Shown piece after piece: positions 1 through 6,433 of a stretch of DNA of 11,405 nucleotides. The notes beneath the pieces were generated by a model. The model made no database searches. It was not told where the DNA came from and saw only the letters and a program-made list of their open reading frames with translations. Source of the DNA: Bordetella parapertussis (GTDB lineage: Bacteria; Pseudomonadota; Gammaproteobacteria; Burkholderiales; SG8-41). The position numbers were made by a program, and so were the translations under genes. Location: contig CAMBSS010000135.1 of NCBI GenBank assembly GCA_945870465.1, positions 1 to 11,405 of the forward strand. Direction: 5' to 3'. Position 1 is the first letter of the stretch, and every line of letters starts with the position of its first letter.

Positions 1-412
1 CCGCTGCCAGCGAGGGATGGCACACGACCACGTTGTCGAGCGTCGCGACGCGCGCGATCGGCGCAAAGTCCTTTTGCATGTCGTACGCCGGATCGGCGCG
101 CACCGCCGTCGAGAGCACCTGGTTGCCGCCGAAGAGCCCGATGGTGTAGCCATCGGCGGCCGCGCGCGCGACCGTCTGCGTGCCGATGACGCCGGTCGCC
201 CCCGCCCGGTTGTCGACGATAACCTGCTGGCCCCAGCTCTCGGCCAGCCGCTGCGCGAGTATGCGGCCGACAGTATCAAACGAACCGCCCGCGACATAGG
301 GCACCACCATGCGCACGGGTTTGTCCGGATAACCGCCTGGCGCGGCAAGACAACCGCCGGCAGCCAGCGTCAGAATGATTAACCAGACCCGCGCCGAAAA
401 ACACGATCGCAT
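1..412 (-). CDS. Bug/TctC-family periplasmic solute receptor (Bug1), 3' part missing
   Basis: N-terminal 137 residues of a tripartite-tricarboxylate (TTT) receptor; the frame is open to the window edge, and a full protein would be about 320 residues. A Sec signal peptide covers roughly residues 1-24 (hydrophobic WLIILTLAAGG, then CLAAPGG). The mature start is YPDKPVRMVVPYVAGG, with the ligand-loop Asp at D46, then SWGQQVIVDNRAGATG and a DGYTIG segment, all in family order. I chose the ATG at 412 because GAGAAGGA lies just upstream. An in-frame ATG at 433 overlaps the dioxygenase stop as ATGA, so translation is probably coupled either way. Bug proteins bind small carboxylates or similar solutes in the periplasm. 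Co-transcription with a 2-oxoglutarate dioxygenase suggests it captures that enzyme's substrate (inference). Confidence 0.93.
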   Translation of the reverse strand, partial: MRSCFSARVWLIILTLAAGGCLAAPGGYPDKPVRMVVPYVAGGSFDTVGRILAQRLAESWGQQVIVDNRAGATGVIGTQTVARAAADGYTIGLFGGNQVLSTAVRADPAYDMQKDFAPIARVATLDNVVVCHPSLAA

Positions 413-429
413 CGATATTTCCTTCTCTG

Positions 430-1326
430 TCATGCGGCTACCGGAACTTCGCCTTCGACCTGCGCGCGGTAAAGAAACCGGCGATGCTGATTGTCGAATG
501 GTGTTGCGCGATGGAGAGTACAGCGGTTGTCCCAGACCAGCAGATCGCCCGGCTGCCAGCGGTGCGCGTAGATCAGGTCGGGCTGCGTGGCAGCGCGTTC
601 GAGTTGATCCAGCAGTTGCCGACTGTCCTCTTGCGGCATGCCGACAATAGTCGACACGATATCTTTGGCCACGAACAACGCGGGCTGGCCGGTCGCCGGG
701 TGTATGCGCACCACCGGATGCTCGACAGGCGGCACCCCGGCAACCTGCTCCGGAGTCAGCGGTGAACGCTCGGGATACAACAGCGAATAGCGAAAATTCC
801 GGTCGTGCAGCGCGCGCATGCCATGCAGCTTTTTCCGCAACGACGCCGGCAGAGCCGTATACGCCGCACTCATGCTGACGAACTCGGTGTTAGCCCCCGT
901 GGGCGGGCATTCGACCCCGTACAGCAGCGTTGCCAATGCCGGCACCGGCTTATAAGAAAGGTCGGAATGCCAGTGCATGCCGGCGTTGCTGACGCCCACC
1001 GCCTGGCCGTTCTTGCGGATATTGGACAGTATCCGCACCTGCGGCAAATCGGTCAGCACATGCTGCGTCATGTGGTGAATCTCAAGCTTGCCAAAGCGCG
1101 CCGCGAAGGCCGCCAGTGCGGCCGGGGTCAGGATTTGCCGACGAAAACATAGTACCGCATGATGGTTGAAGAGTTCCAGCACCCGCGCAAAAACCTCCGC
1201 ACTGATCGCCTGCGCGAGATCGACACCTCTCACTTCCGCTGCGAACTCCGTCGGCGTGTTCGCGATGGCGCGTACTGCTGCCGGCACGTTCAATGCATCG
1301 GCAACAGTCTGAGCCTGCATTCCCAT
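430..1326 (-). CDS. TauD/TfdA-family 2-oxoglutarate/Fe(II)-dependent dioxygenase
   Basis: 298 residues, the usual length for the family. These enzymes couple oxidative decarboxylation of 2-oxoglutarate to hydroxylation of a substrate such as taurine, alkyl sulfonates or sulfates, or aryloxyacetates. The iron triad is visible: H120 and D122 in GMHWHSD, and H272 in CTLHRATPF. T147 (27 residues after H120) and R283 and R287 (11 and 15 after H272) fall at the TauD spacings for 2-oxoglutarate and substrate binding, so the protein looks catalytically complete. The ATG at 1326 has GAGGAG 7 nt upstream. Its stop overlaps a possible Bug1 ATG (ATGA, 433-430). Transcription may start in the IS91-derived promoter at 1457-1485. 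The substrate cannot be read from the sequence; sulfonate use is only one possibility. Confidence 0.93.
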   Translation of the reverse strand: MGMQAQTVADALNVPAAVRAIANTPTEFAAEVRGVDLAQAISAEVFARVLELFNHHAVLCFRRQILTPAALAAFAARFGKLEIHHMTQHVLTDLPQVRILSNIRKNGQAVGVSNAGMHWHSDLSYKPVPALATLLYGVECPPTGANTEFVSMSAAYTALPASLRKKLHGMRALHDRNFRYSLLYPERSPLTPEQVAGVPPVEHPVVRIHPATGQPALFVAKDIVSTIVGMPQEDSRQLLDQLERAATQPDLIYAHRWQPGDLLVWDNRCTLHRATPFDNQHRRFLYRAQVEGEVPVAA

Positions 1327-1456
1327 TTAGTTTCTCCTCTTTTTATTTTAGCGTCCATCAGACAGTCCGGCAACGCGCCGCCCGGTCCGAAAACGAATCA
1401 TTGGGCGAAACAATAGCGAATAGGAAATTTAAACGCTTCTTTTTTGACTGCGCGCG

Positions 1457-1485
1457 ACTATATAGCCGGCCCAGCAAGCGGTCAA
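1457..1485 (-). promoter_or_regulatory. Outward sigma70-like promoter in IS91 end, copy A
   Basis: On the minus strand TTGACC (1485-1480) and TATAGT (1462-1457) are separated by exactly 17 nt; each hexamer is one base off consensus. It points at the dioxygenase gene, whose ATG lies about 130 nt downstream. The same hexamers and spacing occur in copy B, and a diverged version in copy C. ISCR/IS91-type ends are known to carry outward promoters; activity here is inferred. Confidence 0.6.
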
Positions 1486-1753
1486 TCGCGCGGTGTTCGG
1501 TGCAAATTCTCCACTCGCGTGATTCTTCGGGCTCTGCATCGACCCAAGAGGGCTGAATTCGACGCAGTGTGACTGCATCACGCGATGCGCGGGCCGCGCC
1601 GGTGAGCGCGGCGGCGCGCGCGCAGGCAAGACCAGATGCGTGAGGATCTTGACTATCACCGCGGGCTCTTCGATGGCGGCGATGATCTTCAAGTCACCGC
1701 CACACTGCGGGCAGTGTTCGAGGTCGATATCGAACACGCGCTTGAGCAGGCGC

Positions 1754-1788
1754 GGCCAGTCCATGCGCGCCGTGCGCGTGGACTGGCC
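1754..1788. repeat. 15-bp quasi-palindrome inside the IS91 relic
   Basis: GGCCAGTCCATGCGC (1754-1768) and GCGCGTGGACTGGCC (1774-1788) are inverted with 14 of 15 positions matching around a 5-nt centre. It lies exactly where the transposase reading frame shifts, in the codons of the RMDWPR motif. Confidence 0.85.
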
Positions 1789-2028
1789 GCATCGTCGCCG
1801 GGTTTCACCGGTGTGCGCGGCACAATCGCCTCGCGCAGCCCGGCATGGGGTGCCAGCACACCGCCGGCCTGGTTCACGGTTGCATCGTGGTCGTAATGCG
1901 GACGATGCAGAGTACAGCAAACCGCCGGGATTTCGAACGGTATTATTATTGGTCAACTACTGGGCAATCCACGACAACGGCAGACGCCGCGCAACTGCCT
2001 TGCCCCTACTCCTACTCCTACTGTCCAT

Positions 2029-2994
2029 TCATTCGCTCTTGATATTGGCAGTCTTGATGACTTTTTTCCAGCGTTCGTGCTCTTCGCGCATGTAGCGTGC
2101 GAGCCCTTCCGGGGTACTGCTCTGCGGGTCGGCGCCCTGGACGGCAAGGCGCTGCGCCAACTCGGGCTCAGTGAGCATTCTGACCACTTCCGTATTGAGC
2201 TTCGCGATGATCGCCTTGGGGGTTGCCGCCGGCGCGAACAATCCGTACCACGTCACATAGTTGAACCCGGGCACGCCCGACTCCGCGACCGTGGGAGTAT
2301 CGGGCGCCGCCGGCGAGCGTTTGGCGCTGCCGACTGCAATGCCTTTGAGCTTGCCCGCCTTCACTTGCGGCAACACCGAAGGCATGCTGTTGAACATCAG
2401 GGAGATCTGGCCGGCCAACAGGTCGGTGAGCGCGGGTGAGGTGCCCTTGTACGGGATATGCACCATGTCGATACCCGCCATGGATTTCAGCATTTCCATG
2501 CCGAGATGGTTCGGGCTGCCTGGCCCGACCGATGCGTAATTGATCGTGCCGGGGCGGGATTTCGCGAGAACGACGAGTTCCTTGACCGAATTAGGCGCAA
2601 ACGCCGGATGGAACACCAGGATTTGCGGATTGATCACCACCAGACTCACCGGCTCCAGGTCCTTGAACACGTTGTAGGGCAGCTTGGGGTTGAATGCCGG
2701 GGCGATCGACATGCTGCCTCCCGTCGCGAAGAGCAGCGTATAGCCATCCGGGTTCGACCGCACTACCGCTTCGACGCCCACGACTCCGCCAGCGCTCGGG
2801 CGATTGTCCACGATCACTTGCTGGCCCCAGGTCTCGGTGAACTTCTGCGCGACGGCGCGCCCGACGATATCGGTTGGCCCGCCCGGCGGGAAATGGATGA
2901 CGAGGCGGATTGGCTTGGTTGGATAGGCCTGCGCGGTCGCGGCGTGGGCCGGCGCCAGCATCCAGACTGCGCACAATGTAGCGATGATCCTCAT
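2029..2994 (-). CDS. Bug/TctC-family periplasmic solute receptor (Bug2)
   Basis: 321 residues from the ATG at 2994. The frame continues upstream to an ATG at 3042, but that codon overlaps a good -10 element, so the later start is preferred; it is preceded by GGGGGAG at short spacing and gives a clean signal peptide (MRIIATLCAVWMLAPAHA). The mature protein begins near AQAYPTKPIRLVIHF, with ligand-loop D42 in PPGGPTD, then WGQQVIVDNRPSAGG (56-70), PDGYTLLF (82-89), NYASVGPGS (152-160), HIPYKGTSPALTDLLAGQ (179-196) and PTVAESGVPG (234-243), the complete family pattern. It is an extracytoplasmic solute-binding protein of unknown ligand. No TctA/TctB genes lie nearby, so it may share a distant membrane complex or act as a sensor or orphan receptor (inference). 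IS91 copy A follows it. Confidence 0.95.
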   Translation of the reverse strand: MRIIATLCAVWMLAPAHAATAQAYPTKPIRLVIHFPPGGPTDIVGRAVAQKFTETWGQQVIVDNRPSAGGVVGVEAVVRSNPDGYTLLFATGGSMSIAPAFNPKLPYNVFKDLEPVSLVVINPQILVFHPAFAPNSVKELVVLAKSRPGTINYASVGPGSPNHLGMEMLKSMAGIDMVHIPYKGTSPALTDLLAGQISLMFNSMPSVLPQVKAGKLKGIAVGSAKRSPAAPDTPTVAESGVPGFNYVTWYGLFAPAATPKAIIAKLNTEVVRMLTEPELAQRLAVQGADPQSSTPEGLARYMREEHERWKKVIKTANIKSE

Positions 2995-3040
2995 GGCTCC
3001 CCCGCAGTAATAACTGTCATTTTGCATGCATCGCCGGCGC

Positions 3041-3070
3041 ATAGTATTGGATCGGTGCGATGACGGTCAA
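3041..3070 (-). promoter_or_regulatory. Sigma70-like promoter for Bug2
   Basis: Minus-strand TTGACC (3070-3065), an 18-nt spacer and TACTAT (3046-3041), about 47 nt before the chosen Bug2 ATG. Each hexamer is one mismatch from consensus. It is unrelated to the IS91-end promoters apart from the hexamers and suggests Bug2 is transcribed separately from Bug3. The 2995-3226 gap otherwise holds a small GCAAC-T-GTTGC palindrome (3144-3154) and no gene. Confidence 0.5.
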
Positions 3071-3226
3071 GCTGCCGCAGACGCGTTGACCGTGCGTGAT
3101 GCTATCCGCTAGCTTCGGGTATTCCCACACACGGGCCGGATAGGCAACTGTTGCAGATGAGGCGGACTTCGATCAATTTTTACGCCAGCCGGTTTTCGCC
3201 GGCGTCAAGCGCTGCGATTTACCTCT

Positions 3227-4210
3227 TCAGTCGACTTTGATGCCGGCAGCGGCCACGACCTTGCGATATTTGTCGATCTCCGAACGGATCAGATCGCCGA
3301 ATTGCTCGGAAGAACTCGTCGTCGACTCGAGTCCTTGCGAGTTCATGTTTTCCGTCATCCCGGAAAGCGCCATCGTCTTCACCATATCGCGATGCAGCGT
3401 CTGGATGATGGATAGTGGCGTCTTGCGCTGGACCACAATGCCCTGCCAGTTCAGCACCACAAATTCCGGCACGCCGCTTTCCGCAACGGTCGGAATATCG
3501 GGCGTCGATGCAGCACGCCTGGGCCCCGAAGTGCCCAGCGCGCGCACCTTGCCGCTTTTCACATGCGGCAGTATGGGCGGCATGGTACTGAAGATGACCT
3601 GGACCTGACCGGCAATCAGGTCGGTCAGCGCCGGTATGGCGCCCTTGTACGCCACATGCACGATATTGGTAGCGGTGACGTACTTGAACAGTTCCGCCGT
3701 CATGTGCAGAGATGAGCCCGACCCGCCGGAAGCATAATTCAGGCTGCCGGGTTTCGCTTTCGCCAAAGCGATGAACTCCTTGACAGAACTCACCGCGAGC
3801 GAAGGATTGACACCCAAAACGAACGAAGACGTTGCAAGCAGCGTAATCGGCGCGAAATCACGGATCGGGTCGTATGGAAGCTTTTTCTGCAACGCGGGGA
3901 TATGCGCGAGATTGCCAATACTGCCGAGGAAGAGGGTGTAACCATCGGGGGCTGCGCTCGCCGCAGTCGTCGCGCCTATGAGACCGCCAGCACCGCCGCG
4001 ATTTTCGACCACGATCTGCTGGCCGATAACTTCTGATAAACGCTGACTCACCGTCCGTGCGAGTATGTCGTTCCCTCCCCCGGGAGGAAACGGCACGATG
4101 AGTCGCAACGGCTTGTTCGGATAATCCTGCTTTGTTGCGGCGAAGGACGCCGACGCGATGGAGAGGACCATCATGACGAATAGTTTGATGAGACTTGACG
4201 GACACATCAT
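3227..4210 (-). CDS. Bug/TctC-family periplasmic solute receptor (Bug3)
   Basis: 327 residues from the ATG at 4210, chosen because GGAGGT lies 4 nt upstream (an in-frame ATG at 4231 lacks such a site). The signal peptide is roughly residues 1-24 (SSLIKLFVMMVLSIASASFA). Family blocks follow in order: YPNKPLRLIVPFPPGG with ligand-loop D48, IGQQIVVENRGGAGG, APDGYTLFLG, NYASGGSGSSLHM, HVAYKGAIPALTDLIAGQ and PTVAESGVPEF. The usual VVDNRPGAGG motif reads VVENRGGAGG here, a mild divergence. It ends in AAGIKVD. The ligand is unknown. The gene stands alone: IS91 copy B and an HD-GYP relic lie upstream, and its likely promoter is in copy B (4445-4473) or in the 128-nt relic stretch between 4278 and 4406. 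Confidence 0.95.
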   Translation of the reverse strand: MMCPSSLIKLFVMMVLSIASASFAATKQDYPNKPLRLIVPFPPGGGNDILARTVSQRLSEVIGQQIVVENRGGAGGLIGATTAASAAPDGYTLFLGSIGNLAHIPALQKKLPYDPIRDFAPITLLATSSFVLGVNPSLAVSSVKEFIALAKAKPGSLNYASGGSGSSLHMTAELFKYVTATNIVHVAYKGAIPALTDLIAGQVQVIFSTMPPILPHVKSGKVRALGTSGPRRAASTPDIPTVAESGVPEFVVLNWQGIVVQRKTPLSIIQTLHRDMVKTMALSGMTENMNSQGLESTTSSSEQFGDLIRSEIDKYRKVVAAAGIKVD

Positions 4211-4255
4211 TTGTACCTCCACTACGCACAACCCGTCGACACATCATCGTCGACG
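4201..4255 (-). promoter_or_regulatory. Inverted and direct repeats in the Bug3 leader
   Basis: CGTCGAC (4234-4240) and GTCGACG (4249-4255) form a 7-bp inverted repeat around 8 nt, 24 nt from the Bug3 start. In addition GACACATCAT occurs twice (4201-4210 and 4238-4247); the first copy is the start-codon region itself. It could be an operator or a leader hairpin; I cannot tell which. Confidence 0.4.
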
Positions 4256-4257
4256 CT

Positions 4258-4278
4258 GCGAATAGCAAATTTAAACCC
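4258..4278 (-). repeat. Isolated copy of the IS91 terminal motif (copy D)
   Basis: GCGAATAGCAAATTTAAAC differs by one base from the extreme end of IS91 copy A (1416-1434) and is close to copies B and C, but the promoter and transposase parts are absent. It marks the Bug3-side border of the HD-GYP relic, upstream of Bug3. Confidence 0.65.
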
Positions 4279-4298
4279 GGATTATCCATTAGCCGTTT

Positions 4299-4405
4299 TC
4301 AGGGCAACACCACTTCGTCGCCAAATTGCTCCGCAATGCGGGAAAACTCGTCTTGGATAAGCAGGAACTGATCGCAAATATCAGGATCAAACTGGCTGCC
4401 CCGGT
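4299..4405 (-). pseudogene. 3' relic of a probable HD-GYP phosphodiesterase gene
   Basis: About 35 codons ending in a stop at 4301-4299, too short to be a gene. The peptide contains GSQFDPDICDQF and DEFSRIAEQF, which resemble the extreme C-terminus of HD-GYP c-di-GMP phosphodiesterases (typical pattern G-x-HFDP-x-(L/I)V-D-A-F, then an acidic DEF-x-x-IA helix). The frame is cut at about 4405, exactly where IS91 copy B begins, so the upstream part was lost at the insertion or by later deletion. The catalytic HD and GYP residues are absent. The identification rests on a short motif read by eye. It shows that DNA unrelated to the uptake genes was replaced here. Confidence 0.5.
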
Positions 4406-4706
4406 GAATAGGAAATTTAAACGCTTCTTTTTTGACTGCGCGCGACTATATAGCCGGCCCAACAAGCGGTCAATCGCGCGGTGTTCGGTGCAAATTCTCC
4501 ACTCGCGTGATTCTTCTGGCTCTGCATCGACCCGAGAGGGCTGAATTCGACGCAGTGTGACTGCATCACGCGCGCGCGGGCCGCGCCAGATTGTCAGCGC
4601 TGTTGCAGAGCCGCTCTTGTCTTGAGGGTCAGGCCGTCTGAAAGAGATCCAGCGGCCGCGCCGGTGAGCGCGCAGGCAAGACCAGATGCGTGAGGATCTT
4701 GACTAT
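4406..4706 (-). pseudogene. IS91-family transposase 3' end relic (copy B)
   Basis: The last codons of an IS91-type transposase (IVKILTHLVLPARSPARP then LDLFQTA and the stop at 4631-4629), followed by about 220 nt of element end running to 4406. The rest of the transposase is cut off at 4706, 35 nt from the amidase stop. Relative to copy A it keeps the true C-terminus and stop but lacks 12 nt (four codons) in a GCG-rich stretch. The final 180 nt match copy A almost perfectly, so both derive from the same element. It is non-autonomous. Confidence 0.82.
4445..4473 (-). promoter_or_regulatory. Outward sigma70-like promoter in IS91 end, copy B
   Basis: Minus-strand TTGACC (4473-4468), a 17-nt spacer and TATAGT (4450-4445), identical hexamers to copy A. 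It points through the HD-GYP relic toward Bug3, whose ATG is about 235 nt downstream. No obvious terminator lies between. Confidence 0.55.
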
Positions 4707-4740
4707 GCAGGCCCGATGCCTACACGGGGCTGATGCGCGG

Positions 4741-6165
4741 CTAAGGAAGTTTCGGCACTACGGGCTCGTGCATGTGCCAGTCGGTCTCGCCCTGAAAGGC
4801 ATCCCCGATCCGGAAAAGCATGTCCTCGGCAAACGGCCGGCCGATCAACTGGAATGCAACCGGCAGGCCGTTGTCCGTGAAGCCCGCCGGCACTGCAAGC
4901 GAAGGCAGTCCGAGGAAATTGATTGGCCGCGTGTTGCGGGTGAGCCGGGCGAGCATATCCATGACCTCGCCCGCGCCTCCGGGTGCCGTCTCCGAGCGCG
5001 TCGGCACGGGCATCGTCATGACCGGCGCGTGCAGAACGTCCACTTTGTCGAACACCTGGCGCACAAACTCGGCGGTGATGCGCGGTCGCGCATTCAGCGC
5101 TTCCAGGTAACTCACACCTGGAACGAGCATACCGGCCTCGGTGCGCGTACGTACCACGAGCGAGAAGTCCTGCGGCCGCTCCCGCAACCAGTTGGCGTAA
5201 ATCGTCGCGGATTCGACCTGGCCGATGGCGTTGGTGAGTTGGTAGGTGTGCTGCGGGTCCGGGACGTCGAGCTCGATGATGCGCGCGCCGAGCGAGCGCA
5301 GCACCGCGAGGCTCTCGTCCATGGCCCGGCGCACGTCCCGGGTGATGCCGTCATAGTAGTGATTGCGCGGGATCCCGACCTTCAACCCGCGGATCCGGCG
5401 ATCGAGCAGACGCTCGTAGTTCGATACCGGATGGGCGCTCGCAGTCGGATCAAGCGGATCGGAGCCCGCGATCACGCCTGTGATCCGGGCGCAGTCGCGC
5501 ACTGTCCGCGTGAGCGGGCCCACGGTGTCGAGCGACCAGACGCGCGGCAGGATGGCATGGCGGCTCACGCGGCCGTAGGTCGGCTTTAGCCCCACGACGC
5601 CGTTCGCCGCTGCAGGCAGCCGTATCGAGCCGCCCGTGTCCGACCCGAGGGAGCCGTAGCATGTGCGCGCCGCCACCGCCGCGCCCGAGCCACTCGACGA
5701 TCCGCCGGTGATGTGCGCAGTGTTCCACGGATTGCAGCAGTCGCCCCAGTGCTCGTTGTGTCCGGTCGGATTGGCGGCGAACTCAGCCATGTTGAGGTTG
5801 CCGAGCCAGAGCGCGCCGGCCGCCGCCAGCCGCTCGACGACGGTCGCCGTAACGGTCGGACGGTAGTCGCGCAGGATCTTGCTGCCACCGGTGGAGACGC
5901 GCCCGGCGCGGTAGAACATGTCCTTGTGGGCGAGCGGCACGCCATGCAGCGGTCCAAGCTTCGCGCCGCGCTTGACCGCGCGGTCGGCCGCGCGCGCGGC
6001 GCGCAGAATCTCCTCCTCCTCGATCGCGATGAAGCAGTTCACAGCCGGCTGCACCGCCTTGGCGCGCTCGATACAGGCCCGCGCCACTTCCAGCGAAGAC
6101 ACGCGCTTCTTCCGTATCGCTTGTGCGACCTCGCACAGACTCATGTTCAGCAGGTCTGATTTCAT
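4741..6165 (-). CDS. Amidase-signature (AS) family hydrolase, AtzE/GatA-like (amidase 1)
   Basis: 474 residues, full length for the AS family, which cleaves carboxamide or carboxyurea C-N bonds in the cytoplasm with a Ser-cisSer-Lys triad. The triad is complete: K81 in LAHKDMF, cis-Ser S156 in GGSSSGSGAAV (154-164), and nucleophile S180 in GSDTGGSIRLPA, 24 residues after the cis-Ser as in characterised members. It lacks the GatB-dependent context of a true GatA and has no signal peptide. The ATG at 6165 overlaps the stop of the upstream AtzG-like gene (ATGA, 6165-6162) and has no clear Shine-Dalgarno of its own, so translation is probably coupled. That pairing favours an AtzE-type heteromer over a stand-alone amidase. 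The substrate is unknown. It is the last gene of the long operon; IS91 relic B follows within 35 nt. Confidence 0.93.
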   Translation of the reverse strand: MKSDLLNMSLCEVAQAIRKKRVSSLEVARACIERAKAVQPAVNCFIAIEEEEILRAARAADRAVKRGAKLGPLHGVPLAHKDMFYRAGRVSTGGSKILRDYRPTVTATVVERLAAAGALWLGNLNMAEFAANPTGHNEHWGDCCNPWNTAHITGGSSSGSGAAVAARTCYGSLGSDTGGSIRLPAAANGVVGLKPTYGRVSRHAILPRVWSLDTVGPLTRTVRDCARITGVIAGSDPLDPTASAHPVSNYERLLDRRIRGLKVGIPRNHYYDGITRDVRRAMDESLAVLRSLGARIIELDVPDPQHTYQLTNAIGQVESATIYANWLRERPQDFSLVVRTRTEAGMLVPGVSYLEALNARPRITAEFVRQVFDKVDVLHAPVMTMPVPTRSETAPGGAGEVMDMLARLTRNTRPINFLGLPSLAVPAGFTDNGLPVAFQLIGRPFAEDMLFRIGDAFQGETDWHMHEPVVPKLP

Positions 6166-6365
6166 GGTTTTGCCAGCGTAGCCAAGGTGACAGCGAAACT
6201 CGTGGGCTGGTCGTTGAAATCGTTCTTCGTGCCTTCGGCGCGCGCGGCCTCGTTCACGCGCGCGATCTCGACGGCGAGCTGCGCGGCGCGTTCTGCGCTC
6301 ACCTTCAGGCCGCGCAGCTGCGCGCCGAGCCGCCTCACGGCCTGCGGGTCGATGTTCTTCGGCAT
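6162..6365 (-). CDS. AtzG/GatC-like small amidase subunit (1)
   Basis: 67 residues, without signal peptide or membrane segment. Two amphipathic helical stretches (about 8-20 and 24-43, DPQAVRRLGAQL and ERAAQLAVEIARVNEA) are followed by an acidic/proline segment DFNDQPTSFAVTLATLA, a layout typical of the small AtzG-like proteins (DUF4089 type) encoded just before AS amidases. AtzG is a GatC relative that wraps around and stabilises AtzE, so this protein is predicted to be the obligate partner of amidase 1. The start has GAGGAG 8 nt upstream, and the stop overlaps the amidase ATG. The family call rests mainly on size, helix pattern and strict position. Confidence 0.72.
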   Translation of the reverse strand: MPKNIDPQAVRRLGAQLRGLKVSAERAAQLAVEIARVNEAARAEGTKNDFNDQPTSFAVTLATLAKP

Positions 6366-6433
6366 GTTATGGTCTCCTCTGCGGATTTTTGGGTGGGTGG
6401 TGCAAGGATAGTCACGCGGCCGCTGGCGGTCGC

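Larger units (their letters stand above)
1418..1877 (-). pseudogene. IS91-family transposase 3' relic plus element end (copy A)
   Basis: C-terminal remnant of an IS91-type (Y2, rolling-circle) transposase. One frame encodes GGVLAPHAGLREAIVP (about 1866-1820). After a frameshift near 1765 another encodes RMDWPRLLKRVFDIDLEHC, a CPQCGG zinc-ribbon and IAAIEEPAVIVKILTHL, the familiar end of this family. The catalytic region is gone. The natural stop is also lost: compared with copy B, 75 nt between two GGCCGCGCC repeats are deleted, so translation runs on into normally non-coding end sequence, giving a spurious 175-codon frame. About 180 nt nearest the left end (1418-1600) match copy B with only a handful of differences. 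The relic sits between a Bug gene and the dioxygenase gene. Confidence 0.85.

Noticed and set aside
1429..1956. 175-codon minus-strand frame as an intact gene
   Set aside because: Its first half is out of frame with transposase similarity, and its end reads through the element's non-coding terminus after a deletion removed the stop; it is a pseudogene artefact.
2003..2023. CCTACT tandem units as a meaningful repeat
   Set aside because: Only about three units between the Bug2 stop and the IS91 relic; too short to call more than low complexity.
1950..2028. A short minus-strand frame (ATG at 2028, ending LSWIAQ) as a small gene
   Set aside because: About 23 codons, no ribosome site and no recognised family; nothing supports translation.
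2995..3042. 16-residue N-terminal extension of Bug2
   Set aside because: The upstream ATG overlaps the proposed -10 hexamer and would displace the signal peptide.
3182..3204. GC-rich hairpin after Bug3 as a rho-independent terminator
   Set aside because: The stem is short or bulged and, in the direction of transcription, is followed by an A-rich stretch rather than a T-run.
4690..5589. 299-codon plus-strand frame
   Set aside because: Antisense to amidase 1, Arg/His-rich, no recognisable motif.
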